Under the pieces are notes generated by a model, which worked only from the letters and a program-made list of their open reading frames with translations, was not told the DNA's origin and did no database searches. From contig NZ_JALDPT010000021.1 in assembly GCF_022695515.1 (NCBI RefSeq), forward strand, positions 1-64,000: 64,000 bases of DNA, in the 5' to 3' direction. The position numbers and the translations under genes were made by a program. Positions 1 to 12,012 of the stretch are shown here, piece by piece. The DNA comes from Phenylobacterium aquaticum (GTDB taxonomy: Bacteria > Pseudomonadota > Alphaproteobacteria > Caulobacterales > Caulobacteraceae). Numbering within the stretch: position 1 is the first letter of the stretch; each line of letters starts with the position of its first letter.

Positions 1-245
1 CCGCCGCAGGCCGCGTCCCGCGCCGTCAGTTTGGCCCGCATCAGGTGCGCGGACGAACGATCGGATCGCGGCTGGCCCAGTCCCGAAAGGTCCGCCGGCA
101 TGGCATCGCCGCGCGCGCGCCAGGGTGTGCTCGCTCTCGCCCGCCGCGATCCGGGCGCAGATCTCATGGCCCAGCTCGACCGAATAGCGCACAGGCGTGC
201 GCGACGGCGCGCGCCGCCCACGCCCGCGTCAAACGCGTCGTCCAT
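1..245 (-). pseudogene. frame-broken phage terminase small subunit-like fragment
   Basis: No single frame is open across this stretch, but pieces in different frames read as one protein. An ATG at 245 begins MDDAFDAGVGGARR. Another frame gives YSVELGHEICARIAAGE, and further frames give RTFRDWASRDP and LMRAKLTARDAA. This order (a helix-turn-helix with 'ICARIAAGES', then 'TFRDWAS.DP') resembles small-terminase-type DNA-binding proteins of phages and prophage remnants. The gene runs off the left edge. At least two frame changes are needed, so it is either a decayed prophage fragment or a cluster of sequencing indels. The family call is from motif memory only. Confidence 0.3.
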
Positions 246-428
246 GGTCGTCTCACAGATGTGTCAGGAAGACAGGCAGCCTCGCACAAACGCGCGCAAA
301 AGTTCAGAACAAATACGGAACGCCACCGCGCCCCCGCAAACCGATACCGCGGTTCGCCAAACCGGCTAGCCCAACCCAGAGGCGAATGGCAGTATTCTCG
401 ACCACGAACGCCATCCGGGGGGACGCAA

Positions 429-1217
429 ATGGCCGCCATCGCCGAATCCATGCCGCTTGAACCGCAGAAGGACGACCGGGGATTCTTCCTCGGCGGAGCC
501 ATCGCCATGGCCCTGACCATCGCCGCGGGCTTCTCCATCAATATCGTGACCGGGCGCTCCAGCTTCGCCTCGCCGCCGGTCGTCCATGCCCACGCGCTCG
601 TCTTCATGAGCTGGGTCGCGATCTACCTGGCCCAGAACGTTCTGGCCCGGCAGGGGAACATGGCCCTGCACCGCCGCCTCGGCTGGCTGGCCACCGGCTG
701 GGTCGTGCTGATGGTGATCATGGGCTGCGTCATCACCGCCTATGACATCCGCGCCGGCCACGTGCCCTTCTTCTTCCAGCCGCTGCAGTTCCTGGTCTTC
801 GACCCGCTCAGCGTCTTCGCCTTCGCCGGCCTGACCTGGAGCGCGGTGGCCCTGCGCAAACAGACCGACTGGCACCGGCGCCTGCACTTCTGCGCCATGG
901 CCCTGATGGTCGGCCCGGGCATGGGCCGCATCCTGCCCATGCCCCTGCTCGCCCCCTGGGCGTGGGAGATCACCTTCGCCGCCTGCCTGATCTTCCCGCT
1001 GGCCGGGATCATCGCCGACCTGCGCCGCACCGGCCGCGTCCACCTCGCCTGGGGCGTGGGCCTGGCCGTCACCTTCGGCGTGCTCATCGGCACCGAGGCG
1101 ATCACCTACAGCCCAGTCGGCACGGCCCTCTACAAGGCCGTCGCCGCCGGCTCCCCCGGCGCCGCCATCGCCCCCCTGGACTTCCCCAAGCCCCCCGGCC
1201 CGCCGCCGGGGGCCTAA
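429..1217 (+). CDS. multi-pass membrane protein of unknown function
   Basis: This is a 262-residue protein with about seven hydrophobic segments, the first near residues 18-38 and the others spread to about residue 225, followed by a Pro/Gly-rich tail. Several histidines sit at membrane borders (VVHAHALVFMSW near residue 55, HRRLGWLATGW, WHRRLHFCAMAL), a pattern that recurs in uncharacterised alphaproteobacterial membrane proteins and could bind heme or metal; that role is inference. The start at 429 is chosen because the frame upstream lacks protein-like sequence and the hydrophobic part starts shortly after it. It stands alone, with a REP element just downstream. Confidence 0.75.
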   Translation: MAAIAESMPLEPQKDDRGFFLGGAIAMALTIAAGFSINIVTGRSSFASPPVVHAHALVFMSWVAIYLAQNVLARQGNMALHRRLGWLATGWVVLMVIMGCVITAYDIRAGHVPFFFQPLQFLVFDPLSVFAFAGLTWSAVALRKQTDWHRRLHFCAMALMVGPGMGRILPMPLLAPWAWEITFAACLIFPLAGIIADLRRTGRVHLAWGVGLAVTFGVLIGTEAITYSPVGTALYKAVAAGSPGAAIAPLDFPKPPGPPPGA

Positions 1218-1238
1218 GGGCGGCGCGCTCCCTCTCCA

Positions 1239-1270
1239 CCGCTCATCCCCGCCCAGGCGAGGACCCAAGC
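1239..1270 (+). repeat. REP-like element, single copy
   Basis: The segment starts CCGCTCATCCCCGCCCAGGC and ends GACCCAAGC. It matches the arms of the paired elements at 2510-2613 and 4986-5091 apart from a few bases, and it shares the CCTCTCCACC left flank with the copy at 2510. The core is imperfectly self-complementary (CCCCGC..GCGGGG in better copies). It lies 21 bp after the stop of the membrane protein gene. Confidence 0.6.
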
Positions 1271-1420
1271 GAAGGTCCGCCTCACCAGCCGTTGCAGGCG
1301 CTGCACCCGCTCATAACCTGTGGATGCAGGCTCGCCGCGCCTGGCGGCGGGTTGCACCCACCCCAAGATCAGCCCAGGATTGCCGCGTGGGCGCAGGTCG
1401 CGCTCAGGGGGGACTTACCA

Positions 1421-1954
1421 ATGCCGCATACATCTTCGCGCCGCAAAGCGGCGGCGCTGCTCGCCGCTGCGCTCGTCCTGGCGCCCTTCGCGGCGCAAGC
1501 CGCCTCGGTGAAGCTGCCCGAGGGCACTGAGCTCAGGATCCGCTTCAACGACAAGCTGTCCTCGGGGACCAATTCCGAAGGCGACCAATTCGCCATCACC
1601 CTGGATGAGCCGGTCACCCTCAACGACGGCACCGTCATCGCCGCCGGATACCGCGGCAAGGGCGAGGTCACCGAGGCCAAGAAGAAGGGCTTCATGGGCC
1701 AGGCCGGCGAACTGAACATCCGCCTCAACAACCTGCGCATCGGCGAGACCCGCGTGCACATCCGGGCCAACAAGGGCGGCGAAGGCAAGGGCGCGATGGG
1801 CGCCACCATCGCGCTCACGGTCCTGTTCGGCCCCCTCGGCCTGCTCAAGCACGGCCACGACATCGAGATCAAACCCGGCCAGACCATCACGGCCTATGTC
1901 GACGAAGACACGATGCTCAACACCCCGCTGGAACCGCCGCCCAAGGGCGAGTGA
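1421..1954 (+). CDS. exported protein of unknown function
   Basis: A 177-residue protein with a clear signal peptide: basic n-region MPHTSSRRK, hydrophobic AALLAAALVLAPFA, and cleavage near AQAAS at about residue 28. The mature part is beta-rich (LPEGTELRIRFNDKLSSGT; VTLNDGTVIAAGYRGKG), then a Gly-rich hydrophobic stretch (GAMGATIALTVLFGPLGLL, about residues 126-144) and a C-terminal GQTITAYVDEDT segment. This looks like a small periplasmic or outer-membrane-associated protein. Beta-strand repeats with 'G.v.aAG...kG.V' are seen in conserved proteobacterial hypotheticals, but I assign no function. Start 1421 is the ATG that begins the signal peptide. Confidence 0.75.
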   Translation: MPHTSSRRKAAALLAAALVLAPFAAQAASVKLPEGTELRIRFNDKLSSGTNSEGDQFAITLDEPVTLNDGTVIAAGYRGKGEVTEAKKKGFMGQAGELNIRLNNLRIGETRVHIRANKGGEGKGAMGATIALTVLFGPLGLLKHGHDIEIKPGQTITAYVDEDTMLNTPLEPPPKGE

Positions 1955-2010
1955 GCAACCGCTCCGCCGCTCATCCTAAGGAGGCCATCCGTCAGGTATG
2001 CGATGGCCTC

Positions 2011-2288
2011 CTAGTCCGGCGCCCGGGCGCCGTGCTTGATCCTCATGATCGACACAGTGCTTCCGGCGACGTGGTATCGGATGACATAGGGCGGGACGAT
2101 GGTCAGTTCCCGCACGCCTGACCGCACCGCACCGCACGTCCTCGCTCCGGGTGCTCATGCAATCCCAAGGCGGCCGCCCGAAGCTTCAAAGTCATGCGCT
2201 GTGCGGCGAGCGGACTGAACTGGCCGATATAAGCCCAGATAGCCGACAGATCGGCCAGAGCCCGCCTCGACCAGACTATTTGAACCAA
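2011..2288 (-). pseudogene. parE: ParE/RelE-type toxin, frame-broken at a 5-bp tandem repeat
   Basis: A TTG start at 2288 opens MVQIVWSRRALADLSAIWAY, a typical ParE N-terminus, and the frame continues to HPERGRAV. It then hits a stop, while the rest of the fold (GVRELTIVPPYVIRYHV, then MRIKHGARAPD) sits in another frame and ends at 2011. The break lies in three tandem copies of a GTGCG-type pentamer (about 2121-2137). Removing one copy restores a continuous 90-residue protein reading GRAVRSGVREL. The gene overlaps its antitoxin by 13 bp. It is probably inactive as written; it could be a real slippage allele or a sequence error. Confidence 0.7.
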
Positions 2289-2455
2289 TGGGCGGGCGCT
2301 GGCGTCTCGTCCGGCGTTCCCCAGGTTTCCAGCCAGGCCTCAACCTCGGCATGAGGTACGACCCGCCCTGCCGCGATGTCGGCCATCGCCTGCGCGTCGG
2401 CCCGCTCATCGCCCTCGGCGTCGATCTCATCAAAGAGGGACGGCACGGGTTTCAT
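2276..2455 (-). CDS. ParD-type antitoxin partner of the broken ParE
   Basis: A short 59-residue acidic protein, beginning MKPVPSLFDEIDAEGDERAD and ending PAPAHWFK. The central part (MADIAAGRVVPHAEVEAWLETWG) is typical of the ParD/CopG-like and 'addiction module antidote' proteins encoded just before ParE toxins: 'G.vvph.ev..Wl.swg'. Its stop lies inside the start region of the toxin gene, which shows translational coupling. It probably neutralises the toxin and autorepresses the pair. The intact antitoxin with a broken toxin is the expected viable combination. Confidence 0.7.
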   Translation of the reverse strand: MKPVPSLFDEIDAEGDERADAQAMADIAAGRVVPHAEVEAWLETWGTPDETPAPAHWFK

Positions 2456-2509
2456 TGGCGAAGCCTAGCACGACAAAACGTGAACATCCAGAGTGCTCAC
2501 CCCTCTCCA

Positions 2510-2613
2510 CCGCTCATCCCCGCGCAGGCGGGGACCCAAGCAGACCTGGGGCCATGCGCTTACGTCGGCGTGGCGGACGCTCGGCTTGGGCGCCCGCCTG
2601 CGCGGGGATGAGC
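2510..2613. repeat. REPIN: inverted pair of REP elements
   Basis: The left arm at 2510-2541 reads CCGCTCATCCCCGCGCAGGC then GGGGACCCAAGC. The right arm at 2584-2613 is its near-exact reverse complement (GCTTGGGCGCCCGCC...GGGGATGAGC). About 42 bp separate the arms. Each arm is itself a short imperfect hairpin. The total length, about 104 bp, matches the second pair at 4986-5091. It lies in the gap between the antitoxin start and the end of the RTX gene. Confidence 0.75.
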
Positions 2614-2715
2614 AGAGTTTGGAGCGGGCCCCGTTCGTGTTTTTTCGTGTTTTTTCGTGGTCGGATCTTACTGCGCGAGCCGCTCCCGTTCGTGAGGTTC
2701 GGGGCTTCGCGAACC

Positions 2716-4173
2716 CTACCCCACGAAAATCCAACCCGACGGCAGGCTCGACAGCTTCACCCCCACCAGGGTCATCACCGCCCCCCCGGTCATGGTGATC
2801 ACCGTGTCAGCCCCCGACTGCGACACGCGATAGGTCGTGCCGGGGTCGAGTTGCACGCGGTCGCCTTCGGCGGCGCTGAAGTCGGTCACCCGGTCAATCC
2901 CGGCGTCACCCCAGCTGTGAAAGATGTCGGCTCCGGCCCCGCCGCTGATGGTGTCATCGCCCTTGTCGCCGCTCATGAAGTCGTTTCCGGCCCCGCCGGA
3001 CAGCACGTCGTTGCCCTGGCCGCCGCGCACCCAGTCATCGCCAGCGTCCCCGGACAAGGTGTCGTCACCCAGATTGGCGTAGACGATGTCGGCCCCGTCG
3101 CCGCCGAACAGCTGGTCATTCCCCTGGCCGCCGACGACCCAGTCATCCCCGGCCCCGCCGCTCTCTGAATCGGCGCCCGCATTGCCCTGCAGATAGTCGA
3201 AGCCGGCGCCGCCCATCAGGGTGTCGGCGCCATCCCCGCCCGCCACCATGCCGGTCGTCGAGCCCAGGCGGCCATCATAGGTGTCGTTATCGCCGCCCAG
3301 GTCCACGTCGCCTTTGATTAGGCCTGAGTTGACGAGGATCTCGTGACCAGCGCCCAGAACGACCCGGCCGATCAGCTGGCCGTTATTCTGGAGTATTGCG
3401 GACGCCGTCTGGATTGATGGCTGGGAATCGACCTTCAGGGCGATGTCGGCCTGTACGACGCCGGTGTTGACGAAGATCTGGTTGTTCGAATTCGACGGAT
3501 CCATGGCCGAGCCATCCAGCGACACGCCGACACTGGACCAACCCTCGCCTCCATCGGCGGCTTCGATTCGGCCGCCGTTGATCAAATGAGTGAAATGGTT
3601 CAACGCCATGAAACCGACGGCCGAACGGTCGGCATAGACCTTGACGATCCCCTCATTGTCGATCGTCTGGCCGAACCCTCCGTCGGCGCGGATGCCCACC
3701 GCCCAATCCACCGCCTTTACGGTGACCTGGCCGAAATTGGTCAGCATCACCTCCTTGTGGGTGGTGCCGACATAGCTGCCGACCTGCACGCCGAACGCCT
3801 GATAGTCGGAGGTGACGGAGATCGCGCCGGCATTGGTGATCATGGGCGTGAAGGTGCCGCCCATCAGCCCATAGGCGACACGTGTGTCCCCCACCGCTGT
3901 GACCGACAGCTGGGCCTGGGCGGTGATGTCGAGATGAAACACATTGAAGGTCAAGCCCATCACCGCCACCGCGGCGAGCTCGGTGTTTACGACGCTGTCG
4001 AAGGAGACGCTGATCGCCCCGCCTATGGAAACGTCCGGCGCCGCGCCGTCCCGCTCTTCAATGGATACGCCGGTGTCGTTTGTGGCAGAGAGCAGCTCGC
4101 CATAGGCGAGGCTATAGGGCGCGCTGGTCACGGTGACGATCGGCAAGGCGGTTCCCCCAGTGCGCGCCCGCAT
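2716..4173 (-). CDS. RTX (hemolysin-type calcium-binding repeat) secreted protein with beta-helix-like N-terminal half
   Basis: A 485-residue protein. Residues up to about 280 carry a repeating pattern of ITNAGAISV, LTNFGQVTV, IDNEGIVKV, LINGGRIEA and LQNNGQLIG. This 'N.G.i.v' spacing is seen in beta-helical passengers. A block of about nine glycine/aspartate nonapeptide repeats (GGAGDDWVVGGQGNDQLFGG) follows and would bind calcium. The C-terminus (FSAAEGDRVQLDPGTTY ... WIFVG) is shared with the RTX proteins at 21368 and 24511 and is probably a type I secretion signal region. There is no N-terminal signal peptide, as expected for that route. Start 4173 is the first ATG clear of the neighbouring gene; the true start is uncertain. 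Confidence 0.8.
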   Translation of the reverse strand: MRARTGGTALPIVTVTSAPYSLAYGELLSATNDTGVSIEERDGAAPDVSIGGAISVSFDSVVNTELAAVAVMGLTFNVFHLDITAQAQLSVTAVGDTRVAYGLMGGTFTPMITNAGAISVTSDYQAFGVQVGSYVGTTHKEVMLTNFGQVTVKAVDWAVGIRADGGFGQTIDNEGIVKVYADRSAVGFMALNHFTHLINGGRIEAADGGEGWSSVGVSLDGSAMDPSNSNNQIFVNTGVVQADIALKVDSQPSIQTASAILQNNGQLIGRVVLGAGHEILVNSGLIKGDVDLGGDNDTYDGRLGSTTGMVAGGDGADTLMGGAGFDYLQGNAGADSESGGAGDDWVVGGQGNDQLFGGDGADIVYANLGDDTLSGDAGDDWVRGGQGNDVLSGGAGNDFMSGDKGDDTISGGAGADIFHSWGDAGIDRVTDFSAAEGDRVQLDPGTTYRVSQSGADTVITMTGGAVMTLVGVKLSSLPSGWIFVG

Positions 4174-4261
4174 ACGTCGCGCCCGGCCGACCCTAACGCG
4201 CGCAACGGTTGAGGCGCAATCGCTGAAGCCCCACTTTATAGATCGGGAGTTGAGCCGCCTC

Positions 4262-4966
4262 TCAGTCCGCCAGCAGCGCCTCGCAGAACCCGCCCCAGCG
4301 GCCCTCGGGCTCCACCAGGTGGACCTCCAGGATCCAGTAGCGGACCCGCCCGTCCGCGTCCTTGTCCCGCATCGGCCAGACATTGACCGGGGCGATCAGC
4401 GAGACCTCGCGCCCGCCCGGGAAGTCGGTGTGCGGGAACTCGCCCACCAGATGGCCGGCGATCGTCCCGCCAAACCGCCAGCCCCGCCGCTCGGCGGCCC
4501 GGTGGGCCTCGGCGTAGAGCTCGGCGCCGGTGATGTCCGGGTGCGCGCCGAAATAGGCCGTCAGCTCCGCGAACACCGCGTCCAGATCGGCGACCAGCCG
4601 GGCCTTCTCGGGGTGGTCGCCCAGCAGGTAGCAGCGGCCATAGTCGGCCTCCCAGGCGTCGAACACCGGGCCGAAATCGAGGAACACGAGGTCGTCGTCC
4701 TCGATCACATGCTCGGGCGGATCGTCATAGAAGGTGGCCACCGTATTGTGCCCGGCGCGAACCACCTTCCGGTGCCAGTGGGTCTGCGCCCCGAACCGCT
4801 CGGCGGCCAGGGCGTGGATCTCCTGGCTGAGCGCCGCCTCGCTCACGCCGGCGCGCAACAACCCCCCGTCGCGGACCGCGTCGAACAGGGCCTCAGCCTT
4901 ATCCTGCGCCGCCACCAGCTCCGCCCACCGGCGGGTTTCGTCGAACACTTGGATGGTCTCCGGCAT
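4262..4966 (-). CDS. M24-family (aminopeptidase P/creatinase-fold) metallopeptidase-like protein
   Basis: A 234-residue pita-bread-fold protein without the N-terminal creatinase domain. The metal-ligand pattern of the family is visible in order: FLDFGPVF and ADYGRCYLL (two Asp), AGHLVGEFPHTDF (His), then ILEVHLVEPEGRWGGFCEALL (Glu residues). It would hydrolyse a peptide or an amide-type substrate; the substrate is unknown. An in-frame ATG at 4993 lies inside a REP element, so 4966 (MPETIQVFDETRRW) is taken as the start. It is downstream of a REPIN and not obviously in an operon. Confidence 0.8.
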   Translation of the reverse strand: MPETIQVFDETRRWAELVAAQDKAEALFDAVRDGGLLRAGVSEAALSQEIHALAAERFGAQTHWHRKVVRAGHNTVATFYDDPPEHVIEDDDLVFLDFGPVFDAWEADYGRCYLLGDHPEKARLVADLDAVFAELTAYFGAHPDITGAELYAEAHRAAERRGWRFGGTIAGHLVGEFPHTDFPGGREVSLIAPVNVWPMRDKDADGRVRYWILEVHLVEPEGRWGGFCEALLAD

Positions 4967-4985
4967 GTCCCGCGTTTCCCAATTT

Positions 4986-5091
4986 CCGCTCATCCCCGCG
5001 AAGGCGGGGACCCAAGCCGAATCTCTAACGCACCGCGATCAGCAGCTGGCCCCAAGTCCGCTTGGGTCCCCGCCTTCGCGGGGATGAGCGG
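4986..5091. repeat. REPIN: second inverted pair of REP elements
   Basis: The left arm at 4986-5017 starts CCGCTCATCCCCGCGAAGGC and ends GGGACCCAAGC. The right arm at 5060-5091 is the perfect reverse complement (GCTTGGGTCCCCGCCTTCGC, GGGGATGAGCGG). The arms are separated by 42 bp. The element fills the gap between the end of metH and the start of the M24 gene, so it would lie in the 3' region of the methionine operon transcript, where it could form a stable hairpin. Confidence 0.8.
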
Positions 5092-5127
5092 TTGAGGGGC
5101 GAGCCTGTGGTTCGTGGACGAACCCCC

Positions 5128-7775
<2,648 letters not shown>

Positions 7776-7779
<4 letters not shown>

Positions 7780-8836
7780 GAAAGTTCGAAGGGCTCCAGG
7801 CCCGCGAGCCGCATGGCCTTCGGACGTTCAGGGATCTGTCGGGGCGCGAGACCTTTGACGGCCTGGGCGACGTGGGCGATGTGGTCGGGCGTGGTCCCGC
7901 AACAGCCCCCGAGGATGTTCACAAGGCCATGCTCGGCCCACTCGTGCAGCTCGTGGCTGGTCTGGTGCGGCTCCTCGTCGTACTGGCCGAAGGCGTTCGG
8001 CAGGCCGGCGTTGGGATAGGCGCTGACCAGGGTGTCAGCGACGCGGGAAAGCTCGGCGATGTGCGGGCGCATCAGCTCGGCCCCGAGCGCGCAGTTCAGG
8101 CCGATGGCGAACGGCTTGGCGTGCTTGACCGAGTTCCAGAAGGCCTCGACCGTCTGGCCCGACAGGGTCCGGCCCGAGCGGTCGGTGATGGTGCCCGAGA
8201 TCCAGATCGGCAGGGGCTCATAGCCCTCGTCCTCGAGGTCCATGATCGCCTTGATGGCGGCCTTGCAGTTCATGGTGTCGGTGATGGTCTCGATCAAGAA
8301 CAGGTCGACCCCGCCCTCGTGCAACGCGATCATCTGTTCGCGATAGGCCTGGTAGACCTCATCGAAGGTGACCAGCCGCGCGCCGGGATCGTTCACGTCC
8401 GAGGACATGGACAGCATCTTGTTCAAGGGCCCGATCGAGCCGGCGACGAAGCGCGGCTTGTCCGGCTCCTTGGCGGTCCAGCGGTCGGCGACCTCGCGGG
8501 CGATGCGCGCGCCGGCCAGGTTGATGTCGCGCACCGCGCCTTCCATCTCGTAATCGGCCTGGGCGATGGTCGTCGCCGAAAAGGTGTTGGTCTCGGAGAT
8601 GTCGGCCCCGGCGGCGTAATAGGCGTCGTGCAGGTCGGCGATGATGTCCGGCCGGGTGAGGCAGAGCAGGTCGTTGTTGCCCTTGAGCTGGCCGTTGTGG
8701 TGCGCGAAGCGCTCGCCGCGATAGTCGGCCTCGTCCAGGCCGCGCTTCTGGATCATCACGCCCCAGGAGCCGTCGAGGATCAGGATGCGCTGCTTGGAGA
8801 TCGCCTTGAGCTTGGCGATCCGATCGGAACGGGCGC

Positions 8837-8840
<4 letters not shown>
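7776..8840 (-). CDS. metH: methionine synthase MetH, N-terminal homocysteine S-methyltransferase subunit
   Basis: A 354-residue protein matching the first (homocysteine/zinc) module of MetH. It has [20 protein letters not shown] at the N-terminus, [15 protein letters not shown] with the first zinc cysteine, and [13 protein letters not shown] with the cysteine pair. It activates homocysteine as a zinc thiolate and must cooperate with the cobalamin subunit encoded immediately downstream with an ATGA overlap. Its own ATG overlaps the stop of the beta-lactamase-like gene in the same way. The whole run is one minus-strand operon. Confidence 0.95.
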
Positions 8841-10615
<1,775 letters not shown>

Positions 10616-10619
<4 letters not shown>

Positions 10620-11587
10620 GCCGCGCTCCTGTTGGATTGGCGGACCCGTTCCCCGGTCCAGATCTTGACGGTGAGGCCGTCGCGGCGGGCAGGCGGCAGG
10701 GCCGCGGCGCGGACCTTGGCGAGCCCCGCCTCATGCAGCCAGCGCTCCATCTCGGCTTCGGCGAAACCCAGACGGCGGTGCTGGTGCTGTTCGCGCAGGA
10801 ACTCGAGATTGTGCGGGGCGAAGTCGACGATGATCAGCCGGCCGCCCTCGGCGACCAGCCGACCGGCTTCGCGGACCGCCGCGCCTGGATCTCCCAGATA
10901 GTGCAGCACCTGGTGCACGACCACGAGGTCGGCGCTCTGGCCCGGCAGGCGGGTGGAGAAGATGTCGCCGTGGCGCAGCTCGCAGCGCGCGAGCCCGGCG
11001 TCCGCCACGTGGGCGCGGGCGATGTTCAGCATCTGCTGCGACAGATCGAGGCCGACGGCCGCCTCGGCGTGGGGACCGAGCAGGGTCAGCATGCGGCCGG
11101 TGCCGGAGCCGAGGTCCACCAAACGCTTGAAGGGCCCCGACCCCGCGGCCTTAAGAATGGCGGCCTCGACGGCGGTCTCGGAGATGTAGAGCGACCGGAT
11201 CTCGTCCCAGCGGGCGGCGTTGCGGGCGAAATACTCGCCGGCTTCGGTCGAGCGCTCGGCGCGGACCTCCTGCAGGCGACTGATGTCGCGCAGCAGGACC
11301 GGGTCGGCGGGATCGATCAGGCGCAGGGTCTCGTCGGTCAGGCGGCGGGGCTCGCCGCCCGAAACCAGGCGGTAGAACACCCAGGCGCCGTCGGGAAAGC
11401 GCTCGACCAGGCCCGCTTCGGCCAGCAGCTTCAGATGGCGCGAGACACGCGGCTGACTCTGGTCCAGAACCCGGCAGAGTTCGAGAACGGCCAGCTCCTC
11501 GTGGGCCAGCAGGGCGAGAATGCGCATGCGGCTAGGCTCACCCGCCGCGCGCAGCACATCCACAGCTTGGCCTGAGGTCAGACTCAT
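10616..11587 (-). CDS. ArsR-family regulator fused to a SAM-dependent methyltransferase
   Basis: A 323-residue protein. Residues 1-85 are a winged-helix ArsR domain (LRAAGEPSRMRILALLAHEE; DQSQPRVSRHLKLLAEAGLV; a wing at FPDGAWVFYRL). Residues from about 120 form a class I methyltransferase: LVDLGSGTGRMLTLLG (SAM-binding motif I), VGLDLSQQML and RLIIVDFAPHN. This fusion heads met operons in several alphaproteobacteria and is believed to sense SAM or SAH. It is first in the operon with metF, the MBL gene and the two metH genes. Start 11587 is preferred over the in-frame ATG at 11596 because the latter is inside the palindrome and 11587 fits a leaderless start. Confidence 0.88.
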
Positions 11588-11591
11588 GGCC

Positions 11592-11623
11592 GACATAAAG
11601 ATATCTTTATGTCTTTATGTCAA
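11592..11623 (-). promoter_or_regulatory. met operon promoter with 22-bp perfect palindromic operator
   Basis: Positions 11592-11613 form a perfect palindrome with half-site GACATAAAGAT. A third partial half-site CTTTATGTC overlaps at 11613-11621. On the minus strand TTGACA (11623-11618) is a consensus -35 box; the -10 would lie inside the palindrome (CTTTAT or TATCTT), so bound repressor would block polymerase. The expected transcript start falls at about 11588, next to the ATG at 11587, which implies a leaderless mRNA. The A+T-rich site stands out from its GC-rich surroundings. The operator role for the ArsR-type protein is inferred. Confidence 0.75.
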
Positions 11624-11997
11624 GGCTCGGAGGGCTCCGGCGCGGGCTCCCAGAGCTCGATCTTCAGACCGGCGGGATCCATCAACCAGGCGAAGCGGCC
11701 ATTGTCGTCGGTGTCGTCGCGCCCCGTCGGCTCGACCCCCGCCGACGCCGCGCGGGCGAGCACCCCGTCCAGGTCATCGACGATGAAATTGATCATGAAG
11801 GGCGAGGTCGACGGCTCGAAATAGGTCGTGTCGGCCTTGAAGGGCGACCAGATGGTGCAGCCCCGGTCGCCGTGCGGCCACATGGCGCCCGACCACGCGC
11901 CGCCGCCAAATCCCAGCACCCGGTCATACCAGGCCGCCAGGGCGGCGGGATCCTCCGTCTTGAAGAAGACGCCGCCGATGCCGAGCACCTGGGCCAT
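11620..11997 (-). CDS. VOC (glyoxalase/bleomycin-resistance fold) family protein
   Basis: A 125-residue single-domain VOC protein: GIGGVFFKTEDPAALAAWYD at the N-terminus, FIVDDLDGVLARAASAGVE in the middle, and FAWLMDPAGLKIELWEP at the end, with the usual C-terminal Glu metal ligand. It could act on a small substrate or bind a drug; the substrate is unknown. Its stop codon lies within the -35 box of the methionine operon. It follows the dehydrogenase gene on the same strand after 15 bp. Confidence 0.8.
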   Translation of the reverse strand: MAQVLGIGGVFFKTEDPAALAAWYDRVLGFGGGAWSGAMWPHGDRGCTIWSPFKADTTYFEPSTSPFMINFIVDDLDGVLARAASAGVEPTGRDDTDDNGRFAWLMDPAGLKIELWEPAPEPSEP

Positions 11998-12012
11998 GTC
12001 ACGCTCCGTGGA

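Noticed and set aside
11592..11640. SAM riboswitch upstream of the methionine operon
   Set aside because: The spacer is too short and holds a palindromic operator and a promoter; no riboswitch core was seen.
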